The notes under the pieces are model-generated. The model searched no databases. It saw only the letters and a program-made list of their open reading frames with translations, and was not told the origin of the DNA. This document shows positions 47,199 through 56,940 of a DNA stretch of 64,000 nt, one piece after another. The translations under genes were made by a program, and so were the position numbers. This DNA comes from a bacterium (GTDB taxonomy: Bacteria; Desulfobacterota; Desulfocorpusculales; Desulfocorpusculum): positions 1 to 64,000 of the forward strand of contig JBBFLE010000016.1 of assembly GCA_037481695.1 (NCBI GenBank), in the 5' to 3' direction. Position 1 is the first letter of the stretch. Each line of letters starts with the position of its first letter.

Positions 47199-48226
47199 CA
47201 CCCACCCTCCTGAGATCTCCGAAGAGAATAAACCTCAGGGTTGACTACATGCTCGGGCATCCCTCCTCTGAGCACAGCCAGGCAGGCCTCCACAGACATC
47301 CACCCCATGGCGCTTGTGGCTTCATCCGTGTGGGCCCCCATGTGAGGTGTAAGGAGAACCTGGGGCATCTTGATCAGTGGGTTGGACTCATGGGGTGGCT
47401 CCAGACTCAGGCAGTCCAAACCAGCTCCAGCCAGGTGTCCGGTTTCTAGAGCCTGTATCAAAGCTTCCTCGTCCACTAGCTCCCCCCTGGCTGTGTTTAC
47501 AAGAAAAGCCCCCTTCTTCATCCTGGCCAGGAAATCCCGGTTCACCATCTTTCTCGTGGAAGCCATCAAGGGAAGATGCAGGGAGACCACGTGGCTCCTC
47601 TCCAGTAGTTTCTCCAGGGGCAAGAGCTCGGCTCCCACTTCCCTGGCATCCGCCTCTTTCAAAGCCGGGTCGTGGGCCACCACTTTACAGCCAAAACCCC
47701 TCAACCTTATGGCAACCTCCCTCCCTATCCTTCCCAAACCCACGATCCCCACGGTCTTTCCCCTAAGGCCCATCCCAGAAAGCCTTGGCCAAAGACCCCT
47801 TCTGGTTGAATCCACTGCTTCCAGGAGCCTTCTGGCCAAAGCTATGATCAGCCCCACTGTAAGCTCCGCCACCGCAGCGGAGTTGGCACCCGGAGTGTTG
47901 CTTACTACTATGCCCCTGCGTGTAGCCTCCTGGACATCAATGTTGTCCAGCCCCACGCCGTACCTGGCTATGACCTTGAGCTTTGGGGCTGCTTGGATCA
48001 CAGAAGAATCTATCTCATCCAGTCCTGCTATGAAGCCATCCACATCCCTGACCAGAGGTATGAGCTCCGGGGCCCTCAGGGCACGTGGCAGGGTGTTATA
48101 GATTACTTGGCCCACCGCCTCTTCTAGCTCCAGCCTGAGTTCCCTTGCATGTACGCCGAAGGTAGTGGGGGTTACCAACACCTTGCACTTCTTGAGATCA
48201 ACCACCTCGGGCCTCTCATCTGTCAT
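47198..48226 (-). CDS. D-isomer-specific 2-hydroxyacid dehydrogenase
   Basis: The 342-residue NAD(P)-dependent enzyme shows RYGVGLDNIDVQEATRRGIV and the Rossmann motif GIVGLGRIGREVAIRLRGFG near residue 163. Catalytic Arg lies in VNTARGELVDEEAL, Glu in DCLSLEPPHESN and His in LTPHMGAHTDEA. There is no ACT domain. It is coupled to the kinase and, by a one-base stop/start overlap, to the uronate isomerase. It likely interconverts a 2-keto and a 2-hydroxy sugar acid; the exact substrate is open. Confidence 0.9.
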   Translation of the reverse strand: MTDERPEVVDLKKCKVLVTPTTFGVHARELRLELEEAVGQVIYNTLPRALRAPELIPLVRDVDGFIAGLDEIDSSVIQAAPKLKVIARYGVGLDNIDVQEATRRGIVVSNTPGANSAAVAELTVGLIIALARRLLEAVDSTRRGLWPRLSGMGLRGKTVGIVGLGRIGREVAIRLRGFGCKVVAHDPALKEADAREVGAELLPLEKLLERSHVVSLHLPLMASTRKMVNRDFLARMKKGAFLVNTARGELVDEEALIQALETGHLAGAGLDCLSLEPPHESNPLIKMPQVLLTPHMGAHTDEATSAMGWMSVEACLAVLRGGMPEHVVNPEVYSLRRSQEGG

Positions 48227-49641
48227 TACTGCACCTGAATCCCAAAATAGCCTAGCCCGTTTCTCCAGCAGATATCCTGGACCATCTTGCCCAGCAGATC
48301 TAGCTCAGGCGGAAGTTCTCCCCTTTGCACCTGCTCCCCCAAAAATCTACACAGAAGCCTCCTGAAGTACTCATGCCTGGGGAAAGAGAGAAAGCTCCTT
48401 GAATCAGTGACCATCCCCACAAAGAGACTTAGGAGCCCTATGCTTGACAAGGCTCTTAGCTGGCTCAGTATTCCGAAACTCTGGTCATTGAACCACCATG
48501 CAGGCCCCAACTGGATCTTCCCCGGAATGCCTCCCCCCTGAAAGCACCCAAGGAGTGATGCCACACTATCGTGATCCTTTGGGTTTATGACGTACAGGAT
48601 GGTTTTAGCCAGCCTTCCTTCCTGCTCCAAGGCATCCAGGAATCCGGCCAAACCTCTGGCCAGTGGCTCATCTCCCATGGCGTCATAGCCTGTGTCCGGA
48701 CCAAGAGACCTCCACGCCTCGAAGTTCACGTTGCGCAGGGCGCCCAGATGAAACTGCTGGACCCATCCCCTCTCCCAGTTCATCCTAGCCAGGTCCAAAA
48801 GAAGGGCAGTTCTGTAAGCCCGGATCTCTCGCTGCATTGGCCGCTGGCCTGTCAGGGCCTTCTTCAAGGCCCTGTTGGCATCTTCCTGGTCAAAGGGCTC
48901 AAAGCAAAGCCTCTCCAAACCATGGTCCGAGGCCCTGCATCCCACCGAGTGAAAGGCCTCGTGTCTTTTTCTGAGAGCCATCACCAAAGAATCGTAATCT
49001 TTTATATCTACTCGGGACATCTCCTGGAGCTTTTCAAGCCAAGGAAGAAACGTCTCTGGAGCCTCAACTCCCATGGCCCTGTCGGGCCTGAAGCAAGGCA
49101 ACACCTTCACCGCAAAATCCGGTTCCTCCTGGAGGGAAACATGGGAAGAGAGCCCAGCGGCTGGATCATCAGTGGTAAAAAGCACCTTCACATTCATTTT
49201 TTTTAGAAGGTTCCTTGCCCCGAATGGTTCTGTACGAAGCATGTGGGAACAGTGATCATATATCTCCTTTGCGTTCTCAGGGCAAAGGAGTCTGTCGGAT
49301 ATTCCAAAGTACCGCTTCAGTTCCAGATGCGTCCACAAGAAAAGAGGGTTGCCCACTGTCTTGGGCACGGTTGCTGCCCAGGCCTGGAATTTTTCCTCAT
49401 CCGTGCCATTGCCGGTGATGAGGTTCTCATCCACGCCGCAGGCCCTCATGGCCCTCCATTTATAGTGGTCACCCTCCAACCAAATGCGGGTCATATTTTG
49501 AAATCTGCGGTCAGAGCAGATCTCTGCCACAGGAAGATGGCTGTGAAAATCGAAAATGGGCATGTGCTCTGCGAATTCGTGATATAGGGTCTTGGCCGCC
49601 TTGGTGCTAAGCATGAAGTCCTGGGAAAGAAATCTTGTCAT
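48226..49641 (-). CDS. uxaC: glucuronate isomerase (uronate isomerase)
   Basis: The 471-residue amidohydrolase-fold enzyme is full length for UxaC. It has MPIFDFHSHLPVAEICSD near the N-terminus with the metal-binding HxH, FLWTHLELKRYFGI, LFTTDDPAAGLSSH near residue 155 and KAKGF-region equivalents near the end. It converts D-glucuronate to D-fructuronate, or D-galacturonate to D-tagaturonate. It anchors the interpretation of this run of genes as hexuronate/sugar-acid catabolism. It overlaps the LarA stop by 4 bases. Confidence 0.95.
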   Translation of the reverse strand: MTRFLSQDFMLSTKAAKTLYHEFAEHMPIFDFHSHLPVAEICSDRRFQNMTRIWLEGDHYKWRAMRACGVDENLITGNGTDEEKFQAWAATVPKTVGNPLFLWTHLELKRYFGISDRLLCPENAKEIYDHCSHMLRTEPFGARNLLKKMNVKVLFTTDDPAAGLSSHVSLQEEPDFAVKVLPCFRPDRAMGVEAPETFLPWLEKLQEMSRVDIKDYDSLVMALRKRHEAFHSVGCRASDHGLERLCFEPFDQEDANRALKKALTGQRPMQREIRAYRTALLLDLARMNWERGWVQQFHLGALRNVNFEAWRSLGPDTGYDAMGDEPLARGLAGFLDALEQEGRLAKTILYVINPKDHDSVASLLGCFQGGGIPGKIQLGPAWWFNDQSFGILSQLRALSSIGLLSLFVGMVTDSRSFLSFPRHEYFRRLLCRFLGEQVQRGELPPELDLLGKMVQDICWRNGLGYFGIQVQ

Positions 49642-50906
49642 GAGTCTTTGACCTCCTGGGATTGCCTCAGTCTGTGCAGAATCTCCCCTGCCCTCTTCAC
49701 TAGAAGGATCCCTTCCTCTTCCCTTCCCTCATACTCTTGGGGTCTGAGGCTTCTGTGATCCATGTAGCCCAGGTTGATCTTTCGGCAGAGCTCTTCGGGA
49801 ATTCCCGTGGCCAGCACCACATTGACATCCGGAATCTCCATGCCCTGGCGGTAAGTTCCAGTTCCCTTCACATGGGTCAGGTGAGCCAGGACGCCTCTGG
49901 GCACATGCTTGAACCTGTCCATCTGGACCAGAAAGTAATCCCTCACGTGATAACCTATGTCTTGTATGTATTTGCCCCAGGTCCTGGAGACCTCCCGCAC
50001 ATGGGGTCCGTAGATTATGAGGGTCCCGCCTGGGGCAACCACCTGCTCCAGTTTGTACATGACCTTGCCGGCGGTCCAAAGCTCGTCATAAAGCTCAGCA
50101 GCACATCCCAGAACCAGATGGTAGGTTCTTTCTTTGAGCACTATGTGGAGCTGGGAGGAAAGATCTGCGGCCCTGCTCCAGCTCTCCTTCAGATCCCCTA
50201 CAAAAAGGCCACAGAGACTCTCATCCTGTCTCACCACCATGGCTGCGCACAGCACCGGAACCGGCACCAAGGCTGCGGCCTTATGAATGAGCTCTCTGAC
50301 CGGAGTTTCCTTGACTCCAATGATCTTCCTACATGTTATAACGGCTCCTAGCCAGTGAAAAAAATGGAGGAACTCCCCACCGGATATTCCGGGGAAAAGG
50401 TACTTGGCCCCCCCAGAGAAGCCTACCACCTCGTGAGGGAATACCGGTCCCACCACCAGGATCAGGTCATAATCCAAGACAGCCCGATTGATTTTCACCT
50501 CCACTTCCTCTGCCAGGAGTCCCTCCGAGATGCTTTCCACCTCTTCCCTGGATATGGAGCCAAGGCTGCAAAGAGTTTCAGGCTTGTCCCACCTGTGATC
50601 CAGAAAAGCAGTACCAGGCCAGATATCTCCAGTATGTTGAATCCCGTACAGAGCCACTATCTTGTCTTTTCCCAAAGGTGGATGGGTACCCAATGCCACC
50701 ATGAAGTCCATTTGCTTGCAATTGCTTCCCACCACCTCTTGCAAGGCCCTAACCATCATAGGGAGGGGGCATGTCCTGGTGGCATCAGGGGTAAGCACTA
50801 AAACCTTTTTACCCTGATAAGTCTCCCTGGGGATTCCCCTCATCAGGATCTCCCTGACGTTTTCCAGACCCATGTTTTTTTTTGGTGACCCTTCGCCTGT
50901 GACCAT
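49638..50906 (-). CDS. larA: LarA family nickel-dependent hydroxyacid racemase/epimerase
   Basis: The 422-residue protein has the LarA landmarks: DATRTCPLPMMVRALQEVVG (cofactor phosphate region), MVALGTHPPLGKDK near residue 72, FLDHRWDKP near residue 102 and PHEVVGFSGGAKYLFPGISG near residue 160. The last holds the His and the Lys to which the nickel-pincer nucleotide attaches. Besides lactate racemase, family members epimerise sugar acids, including gluconate/mannonate at C2. In this cluster a sugar-acid epimerase is more likely than a lactate racemase. larB, larC and larE are absent from the window. A ggggat site precedes the ATG. Confidence 0.9.
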   Translation of the reverse strand: MVTGEGSPKKNMGLENVREILMRGIPRETYQGKKVLVLTPDATRTCPLPMMVRALQEVVGSNCKQMDFMVALGTHPPLGKDKIVALYGIQHTGDIWPGTAFLDHRWDKPETLCSLGSISREEVESISEGLLAEEVEVKINRAVLDYDLILVVGPVFPHEVVGFSGGAKYLFPGISGGEFLHFFHWLGAVITCRKIIGVKETPVRELIHKAAALVPVPVLCAAMVVRQDESLCGLFVGDLKESWSRAADLSSQLHIVLKERTYHLVLGCAAELYDELWTAGKVMYKLEQVVAPGGTLIIYGPHVREVSRTWGKYIQDIGYHVRDYFLVQMDRFKHVPRGVLAHLTHVKGTGTYRQGMEIPDVNVVLATGIPEELCRKINLGYMDHRSLRPQEYEGREEEGILLVKRAGEILHRLRQSQEVKDS

Positions 50907-50964
50907 TTAACATCCCCTTTTCTTGTGCCCTTCCCAACCGCTCCATCTTAGCCTGCTGTGCCAT

Positions 50965-51708
50965 TTAGTCCATGAGGGCCCCTCCGTTAACATCTAGAAT
51001 CTCCCCCGTTATGAATGAAGCTTCATCCGAAGCCAAAAACAACACTGCCCTGGCCACATCCTCTGGTTTGCCAAGCCTTCCCAGGGGTATTGAGGCAATG
51101 ATCTCTTTCCTTCGCTCCGGCGTCCACTGGGCGCTCATTTCGGTCTCTATGGCATGGGGGGAGACCCCGTTGGCCCTCACCCCATATGGGGCCAGATGCC
51201 TGGCCAGGGTCTTGGTAAGGGCATCCATCCCAGCCTTGGAAGAGGCATATCCTGGAGCAGAGGTTATGTCCCCCATCTTCCCTGCAATGGAAGAAACATT
51301 GATTATGACCCCTCGAGACTGGGCCTTCATGATCCCCACCACTGCCTTGGAACAAAGGAAAGCTCCCTTGAGGTTCACCTCCAACACCTTCTCCCAGTCA
51401 TCTTCAGTGACTGTCTCGATGTTGCCACGCCTTATGATTCCGGCATTGTTGACCAAGACATCCAGCCGTCCCCAAATCTCCAAAACCCGGGCCACCATAT
51501 CTTCTACATCCACACATCTTCCCACATCACAAGGTACTGCAATGAGCCTTGGTCCCCCCCCCAGTTGTTCCACGGTCTTTTCCAAAAATGCCCTGTCCAG
51601 GTCAGCCAAGGCCACTTTGGCCCCTTCTGCCAGGAAGCCTTCGGCTATGGCTCTTCCAATACCCCGAGCAGCGCCAGTTACGATTACAACCTTCTCAAGA
51701 AATCTCAT
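50965..51708 (-). CDS. SDR family oxidoreductase (3-oxoacyl-ACP reductase/KduD-like)
   Basis: The 247-residue classical SDR has IVTGAARGIGRAIAEGFLAE at the N-terminus, VNNAGIIRRGNIE, the active-site serine in INVSSIAGKMGD and YASSKAGMDALTKTLARH. The GEILDVNGGALMD C-terminus is typical of glucose/gluconate/2-keto-3-deoxygluconate dehydrogenases. Its place among uronate genes favours oxidation or reduction of a keto-sugar acid. It lies 58 bases upstream of larA and 133 bases after the TRAP permease gene. Confidence 0.9.
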   Translation of the reverse strand: MRFLEKVVIVTGAARGIGRAIAEGFLAEGAKVALADLDRAFLEKTVEQLGGGPRLIAVPCDVGRCVDVEDMVARVLEIWGRLDVLVNNAGIIRRGNIETVTEDDWEKVLEVNLKGAFLCSKAVVGIMKAQSRGVIINVSSIAGKMGDITSAPGYASSKAGMDALTKTLARHLAPYGVRANGVSPHAIETEMSAQWTPERRKEIIASIPLGRLGKPEDVARAVLFLASDEASFITGEILDVNGGALMD

Positions 51709-51841
51709 GATGCTCTCCTTCCATCAGGTTTCGTAAGGGAAGGGTTAACTGACCCTTTGCTGGGCGTCTTTGTTCTTACGCCTTGGGAAGAAGGCAGAAT
51801 CTCCGCCTTACCAGAACCATACTAAATCAAGAACCCGGTCC

Positions 51842-53128
51842 CTACCTTCCAAAGAGCAGCTCTGGCACGTACAGGGAAAGCCCTGGGAACATGACCAGAA
51901 GTGCTATTGTAAAGATAGTGGCCAAGAAAAAGGAAAGCGACTCCTTGACGTATTCCTGCACAGAGCAATCCAGGATGGTGCAGCCCGCGTACATGGCTGC
52001 CCCAACCGGTGGAGTCATGTTCCCCAAGGTTATGGCCATTACGAAAACAACACCGAAGTGTACTGGGTCGAACCCCACCTTCTTGGCAATGGGCAGGAAA
52101 ATGGGAGTCAACATCAGAATCAGCACGGAGCCATCCACAAACATTCCGGCCACCAGTAAGAATGCCATTATTATGAGAAGCAACACTTGGGGGCTCTGTC
52201 CGCTTACGCCCATGAGCCAAACCGCGATGCTTTCTGGGATTCTCTCCAGAACTATCCCATAGCCGAATATGGCCGAGAGGGCTATTATGAACATGACCCC
52301 GCCTATGTCAGAGGTCGTCATCCTGTCTACCTCTTTGAAAGTTCCGCTCTTGAGTTCCCTGTGTGCCAAAACCCCAACAAAAAGCGCATAAACCACTGCG
52401 AAAGAACCTATCTCAGAAGGGGTGAAGGCTCCTGTCCTCAACCCGAATAGAAGCGCAAAGGGAAACACAAGGGCCCAAAAGCTCTCCCAGGTAGTTCTCA
52501 GGACTTCTTTGGGCCTTGGAAAGCCTTTTCTTCCTGGCTCGAACCCCTTGAGCCTGGCGTCCACGGCCACTGCCACCATGTAAAGAATAGTTAACAGAGC
52601 CCCAGGCACTATTCCCCCGGCAAAAAGCCTTCCTATGGAAACTTGCCCCACTGTACCGTAAAGTATGAAGCCTATGCCCGGTGGAATGATGGGAGTGATG
52701 ATGGATGTCCAGACATTCACTGCCACCGTATAGCCCCTGGAGTAGCCCCTCCTGAGCATCTCAGGACCCAACATCCTGGTCTCCATGGCTGCATCGGCTA
52801 TGCAGGAACCCGAGACTCCACCCATCAGGGTGGAAAGAAGCACGTTCACCTGGGCCAGACTGCCCCTCATATGGCCCACCAGTACATCTGAGAGGTCAAG
52901 GAGCCTCCTGGTTATCCCAGCCCCGTTCATTAGATTCCCGGCCAGGATGAACATGGGAATGGCCAATAGGGCAAAGTTCTGGGTCTGGGAAAGAGAGACT
53001 TGAATCGGGATGGTGATGGGCAACTCGGGGTGTTGCAAGAAGAATAAGAATCCAGATATGCCGATGGCGAAAGCCACAGGCATTCCCATGGCCAGAAATA
53101 GCACAAAGGTGCAAATTACTATGAGCAA
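51842..53128 (-). CDS. dctM: TRAP transporter large permease (DctM)
   Basis: The 428-residue membrane protein has about 12 transmembrane segments. DctM landmarks are AIPMFILAGNLMNGAGITRR near residue 55, GGVSGSCIADAAMETRMLGP near residue 105, IIPPGIGFILYGTVGQVS and VFVMAITLGNMTPPVGAAMY near residue 365. It starts at a TTG preceded by caggag; no ATG fits. It forms a Na+-driven carboxylate importer with the DctQ and DctP genes just upstream. Confidence 0.93.
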   Translation of the reverse strand: MLIVICTFVLFLAMGMPVAFAIGISGFLFFLQHPELPITIPIQVSLSQTQNFALLAIPMFILAGNLMNGAGITRRLLDLSDVLVGHMRGSLAQVNVLLSTLMGGVSGSCIADAAMETRMLGPEMLRRGYSRGYTVAVNVWTSIITPIIPPGIGFILYGTVGQVSIGRLFAGGIVPGALLTILYMVAVAVDARLKGFEPGRKGFPRPKEVLRTTWESFWALVFPFALLFGLRTGAFTPSEIGSFAVVYALFVGVLAHRELKSGTFKEVDRMTTSDIGGVMFIIALSAIFGYGIVLERIPESIAVWLMGVSGQSPQVLLLIIMAFLLVAGMFVDGSVLILMLTPIFLPIAKKVGFDPVHFGVVFVMAITLGNMTPPVGAAMYAGCTILDCSVQEYVKESLSFFLATIFTIALLVMFPGLSLYVPELLFGR

Positions 53129-53354
53129 TTCAGTGGTCTCCTGTGTTCAGAATTCCATACCTAACCCCTATTATTTGCCGAGAGCTATGATGTCGCGCTA
53201 CTCCCCCAAGCCCAGGTGCATTGAGCTATTCTCAGATGTGAACCATGGCAAGAGTCGAGAGTGAAAATCACAGCGCCCTCAAGCATGAATCAGTTCATCT
53301 TAAGAAATCGTTAAATTGCCCCCCCCATTATTGGCCACCGCTTAGTAATCCAGG

Positions 53355-53819
53355 CTAAGTGCTTTTTATCTCCCGTCTTATCTTGGTCAGAGCCGTCAAA
53401 AACAAGAAAAACGCTCCCACGGGCACGCTCAGGGTGACCCAGGCATAGCTGAATCCAGGAATTCCCTGGAAAGTTCTGATTCTTGTCGTATAGGCCAACC
53501 AGGAACCATATCCCATAAGGTAAATGAGAAAAAGGCTTATGATAAAATAATTGGCCAATCTCAACCTTCTTTGCCAGGCTTTAGGGAACATCCTCACCAA
53601 CACATCCACGTTCATGAGCCTATCCTCCCTCCAAGCCACATCAGCACTCAAGAAGCAGCTCCAAGCGAATAGACAGGTGCTCATGTCTATGGCCCAGTTC
53701 ATGGGAGAGCCCAAGAGCCTAGCCAAGGCGGCAGTGAATATGAGGAGCACCATGGCCCAGAGCGTGGCCCTAGCCACAGCCCATTCTGCTTCGCAGGCAA
53801 GTTCATAAACTCTGCTCAT
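53355..53819 (-). CDS. dctQ: TRAP transporter small permease (DctQ)
   Basis: The 154-residue protein has four transmembrane segments with the DctQ pattern: INWAIDMSTCLFAWSCFLSA-like second segment (here MNWAIDMSTCLFAWSCFLSA) followed by DVAWREDRLMNVDVLVRMFP. The 226-base gap to the large permease gene is unusual, since dctQ and dctM normally touch or overlap. I see no gene in that gap. Confidence 0.88.
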   Translation of the reverse strand: MSRVYELACEAEWAVARATLWAMVLLIFTAALARLLGSPMNWAIDMSTCLFAWSCFLSADVAWREDRLMNVDVLVRMFPKAWQRRLRLANYFIISLFLIYLMGYGSWLAYTTRIRTFQGIPGFSYAWVTLSVPVGAFFLFLTALTKIRREIKST

Positions 53820-53912
53820 GCTCTTACAGTCTCCAGGCTTGACTGGGGTGTGGGACCCTTAGAGGAACAAGCCTGGGCCCTGGTATGCCCCTGGCCCAGG
53901 CCCCTGGATGGC

Positions 53913-54914
53913 TCACTTGGTCTTGCCCAGCTCCTTGTGCACCTTTTGTTTCACATCTGCTATTTTCAAAACCTCGTAGGCCTTTTCTCCAGCTTTTTTG
54001 AAAGCTTCAATATCCACGTCTTCCACAACGATCATGCCCTTGTCCTTGAGCTGCTGCTTTACCTCCTTTTCCAGTTTTTCCAGGATCAGTCTGGAGGTCT
54101 CAACACCAGCCCTCTCACACTCCTCTACCAAAATCTTTTGATAATCCGCAGGAAGGCTGTTGAAGAACTTGGAACTTATCACCTCAAAATTTATGAGCAT
54201 TATGTGCCTGGTCTCGTTGGCATATTTGAGGACCTCGTAAAAGCGGCCTGCAGGAATGTTGTTGTAAACCAGTTCCACTCCGTCTGCCACTTTCTGCTGT
54301 AGGGCCGGATACATGTCTCCGAATGCCAGGGCTACGGGAGTGGCCCCCAGCGCGCGAACAGACTCCTGCCAGATGGGAGCAGGCGGAGTTCTGATTCGCA
54401 ATCCCTTGAGGTCTTCAGGCTTGCGGATGGGTTTGTTGGTAAAGAAATGCCTGTAGCCCTGCACCCAGCTGAAAGAGAGGACCTTGAGGCCGTACTTGTT
54501 GGCCAGCTCATCCAGCCACTGCTTGACCGTAGGAAGTTCCTTAAGTTTCTGAACCTCTTCTAAAGTCTCAGCGAAATAGGGACCGTTCATTATGGCTATG
54601 CCGGGCACGTAATTGCCCATGCGAGCCGAGTCGGTGTTTTGCCCTATGTTAGCCCCTTGGCGGATTTGCTCTATTATGTCCTCCTCCACCCCCAGTTGCG
54701 CGCTGTGAAAAACCTCTATCTTAAGACCTCCTTTGGTCTTCTCTTCCACCGCCTTGGCCCAGTTGAGAAAGCCCTGATGGTAGGGCTCTGAGGGCCCAAG
54801 CACATGATTGAACCTTAAGGTGTATTTCTGCTGAGCCTCGGCAACCCAACCGTACCCAGCCAGGCAGAAAGAAATTACTACCCAAATTCCCTGTGTCCAT
54901 CTCTTGACTTTCAT
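53913..54914 (-). CDS. dctP: TRAP transporter solute-binding protein (DctP)
   Basis: The 333-residue periplasmic protein has a signal peptide (KVKRWTQGIWVVISFCLAGY, cleavage after AEA). The mature part starts YTLRFNHVLGPSEPYHQGFL. The carboxylate-binding arginine region is LKGLRIRTPPAPIWQESVRA near residue 155. Closest in pattern to sugar-acid-binding DctP proteins. ATG 54914 follows aaaggaggg; the longer frame to 55019 reaches the KDPG aldolase stop. The ligand is probably a uronate or aldonate, by context. Confidence 0.92.
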   Translation of the reverse strand: MKVKRWTQGIWVVISFCLAGYGWVAEAQQKYTLRFNHVLGPSEPYHQGFLNWAKAVEEKTKGGLKIEVFHSAQLGVEEDIIEQIRQGANIGQNTDSARMGNYVPGIAIMNGPYFAETLEEVQKLKELPTVKQWLDELANKYGLKVLSFSWVQGYRHFFTNKPIRKPEDLKGLRIRTPPAPIWQESVRALGATPVALAFGDMYPALQQKVADGVELVYNNIPAGRFYEVLKYANETRHIMLINFEVISSKFFNSLPADYQKILVEECERAGVETSRLILEKLEKEVKQQLKDKGMIVVEDVDIEAFKKAGEKAYEVLKIADVKQKVHKELGKTK

Positions 54915-55015
54915 CTTTGCCCTCCTTTCACTTTGAATTGACCTTCCAGATGAACTCTGGCTTCTCCCGTTCCCCCCTGCGAGATCATCTCCCTGGACCC
55001 CAACCAACCCATGGC

Positions 55016-55657
55016 TCATACATTATGAAGGGCATCCAAAACTTCCCTGGTCTTTTGGGTTATGCGATCCAGGGCTCCCTCGGCCACAGAAGCCTTGTCT
55101 ACCAGCTCACCTCCTATGCCCACTGCCATAGCGCCTGCCCTGATGAACTCGGCAGCATTTTCCAGGTTCACTCCTCCTGTTGGTACCATTTCCACCTGGG
55201 GAAGAGGCCCCTTGAGGGCCTTTATGTAAGAGGGTCCGCCCAGGGCGCCTGCTGGGAAGACTTTTACCAAATGGGCTCCAGCCTCCCAGGCACTCAAGAT
55301 CTCGGTAGGGGTCATGGCTCCTGGGATCACTACAACCCCTGCCTCCCGGGCAAACGCAATGACCTGCATGTTCAATGAGGGGCTCACCAGGAACTGAGCC
55401 CCCGCCTCCAAGGCCTCCTCTGCCATCCTGGCGTTTATCACAGTCCCGGCCCCCACAAAAACTCTTTCCCCCATCTCCCGGCGCAACTTTCGGATAGCGT
55501 TCAAGGCCCCATCCACGGTCATGGTGATCTCTATCAGGTGGGAGCCCCCTTTTACCAGGGCCCAGGAGACGTCTATGGCTTCTTTGGATGTGGCCACCCT
55601 AACTACTGGAATGAGCCTTTCAAAACGAATGCAGTCCAGGATACCTTGTCTGATCAT
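55016..55657 (-). CDS. eda: 2-dehydro-3-deoxy-phosphogluconate aldolase (KDPG/KHG aldolase)
   Basis: The 213-residue class I aldolase has RLIPVVRVATSKEAIDVSWA, the catalytic Glu in GGSHLIEITMTV, GAGTVINARMAEEALEAGAQ and the Schiff-base lysine in GAHLVKVFPAGALGGPSYIK near residue 131. It splits KDPG to pyruvate and glyceraldehyde 3-phosphate. It is the common exit for uronate and gluconate catabolism and so ties the isomerase, reductase and kinase of this run together. Confidence 0.93.
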   Translation of the reverse strand: MIRQGILDCIRFERLIPVVRVATSKEAIDVSWALVKGGSHLIEITMTVDGALNAIRKLRREMGERVFVGAGTVINARMAEEALEAGAQFLVSPSLNMQVIAFAREAGVVVIPGAMTPTEILSAWEAGAHLVKVFPAGALGGPSYIKALKGPLPQVEMVPTGGVNLENAAEFIRAGAMAVGIGGELVDKASVAEGALDRITQKTREVLDALHNV

Positions 55658-55669
55658 GGGAAGCTCACC

Positions 55670-56773
55670 TTATATCTCCAAGATGTCCGGCCTTTTAAAA
55701 GAAACGCCCCCCACCTGGAGCTCCAGCACAGGGTAGGTAACAGGGAAGGTTATCATGCAGGGACCTTCCCTGGTAGCCATTATGGTGTCCTCGCTCTTGG
55801 TGCCGGTTATGGAGGGGTTCCAGGTGAAGGGTTGATTCTCTTGAATCAATTCCATGGTCTGGAGATTGGCCCTGTAATCCCTCCCGGTGTAGCCTATTGC
55901 CCCTCCTTGATGGTGTAATCTCCATTCCTCCGGATACCCTTTCTCTTTGTAGGCCCGGATGCCCTGGAACAGAACATCCCTTGCCCATGCTCCCGGGCGA
56001 GTGGCGGCCATGAATATGCAATCTATTTCCACGTTGGCCAGATATCTGGTTCTGAGTTCCGTGGGCAAGCTACCAAAGTGCACAAAACGTGTGAGGGAGA
56101 CTATGAGACCCCATTTCCTGGCGTTCACAGACAGCATGAAATACTTCTCTATGGTCTTTTCTGAGGGAATGGGATGACGGAAGCGCCAGATCCTCTCATC
56201 AGCCGCGCCCATGAGAGTCACGCAGTCTATACGTTCCCTCCAGAGCTCTTGGGAGAGCCTGCCCACCACCTCACATTCCTTTTGCCCTGGCCTGGCCTCT
56301 TGGAGCACTTCTTCCAGAGACTTGGAAACCTTACGACCAAGCCATCTGTACCGATCCACCTCTTGTGGAGTCAAAGAGTAGCGAAGCCTGGCTATCTCCT
56401 CGGTGAGCACATCCGCACCTGGGAAGGGCACGTCGCTGGCGAGCCTGCCGTCCCCTACAAGCTCTCGAACTATGGCAATCTCATTGTCTTCGTGCCACTC
56501 GAAGCTCTTAAACTCGAAACCCTGAGCCGAAAGAGCTTCCTCCTCCATCATGCGGGGGAGCTCGATATTGTTGGAAATCAGAAACTTGGCCTCCCTGAAC
56601 AGAAGCAAGGATGTGGCCCCCACTTCGGTAGTGATCCCCACTAGGTTGAGTCCTCCGCAGGTCATCCAAGAGAAGTTGGCCTGCCTCTTGAGAAGCAGCG
56701 CATGGTATCCTCGGGAATCCAAGAACTCCCTTACCCTTCTATCCTTTTCCTTGATCTCCTCCTGCTCAGGCAT
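55670..56773 (-). CDS. M24 (pita-bread fold) family protein lacking most metal ligands
   Basis: The 367-residue protein has the creatinase/aminopeptidase P two-domain layout: an N-terminal domain from KDRRVREFLDSRGYHALLLK and a C-terminal M24 domain. The M24 metal ligands are largely replaced: MLSVNARKWGLIVSLTR has Ser where both Asp should be, the His is kept in LHHQGGAIGYTGRD, NPSITGT replaces the first Glu and only SEDT keeps the last. It is therefore more like metal-free creatinase or a C-N/C-S lyase-type M24 protein than a peptidase. Starts at 56773 or 56839 are both possible. Confidence 0.8.
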   Translation of the reverse strand: MPEQEEIKEKDRRVREFLDSRGYHALLLKRQANFSWMTCGGLNLVGITTEVGATSLLLFREAKFLISNNIELPRMMEEEALSAQGFEFKSFEWHEDNEIAIVRELVGDGRLASDVPFPGADVLTEEIARLRYSLTPQEVDRYRWLGRKVSKSLEEVLQEARPGQKECEVVGRLSQELWRERIDCVTLMGAADERIWRFRHPIPSEKTIEKYFMLSVNARKWGLIVSLTRFVHFGSLPTELRTRYLANVEIDCIFMAATRPGAWARDVLFQGIRAYKEKGYPEEWRLHHQGGAIGYTGRDYRANLQTMELIQENQPFTWNPSITGTKSEDTIMATREGPCMITFPVTYPVLELQVGGVSFKRPDILEI

Positions 56774-56940
56774 CCGGCTAGGCCCCCTTTCCTTTGCCCT
56801 CTGTGAAACCCGGATCCCCAAAAGCCTGCTGTCTCCCATTATGGCCCCCACCTCTTGGGTGAGGAGGCTTTCTAAGGGGCTGGGGGCATAAGCCCCCAAT
56901 CCGTCCCCCTCGGAAAACAACCAGGCCTGAGAGAAGGCCT

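Noticed and set aside
53129-53354. A missing gene between dctQ and dctM
   Set aside because: No frame with a ribosome binding site or recognisable product was found in either direction.
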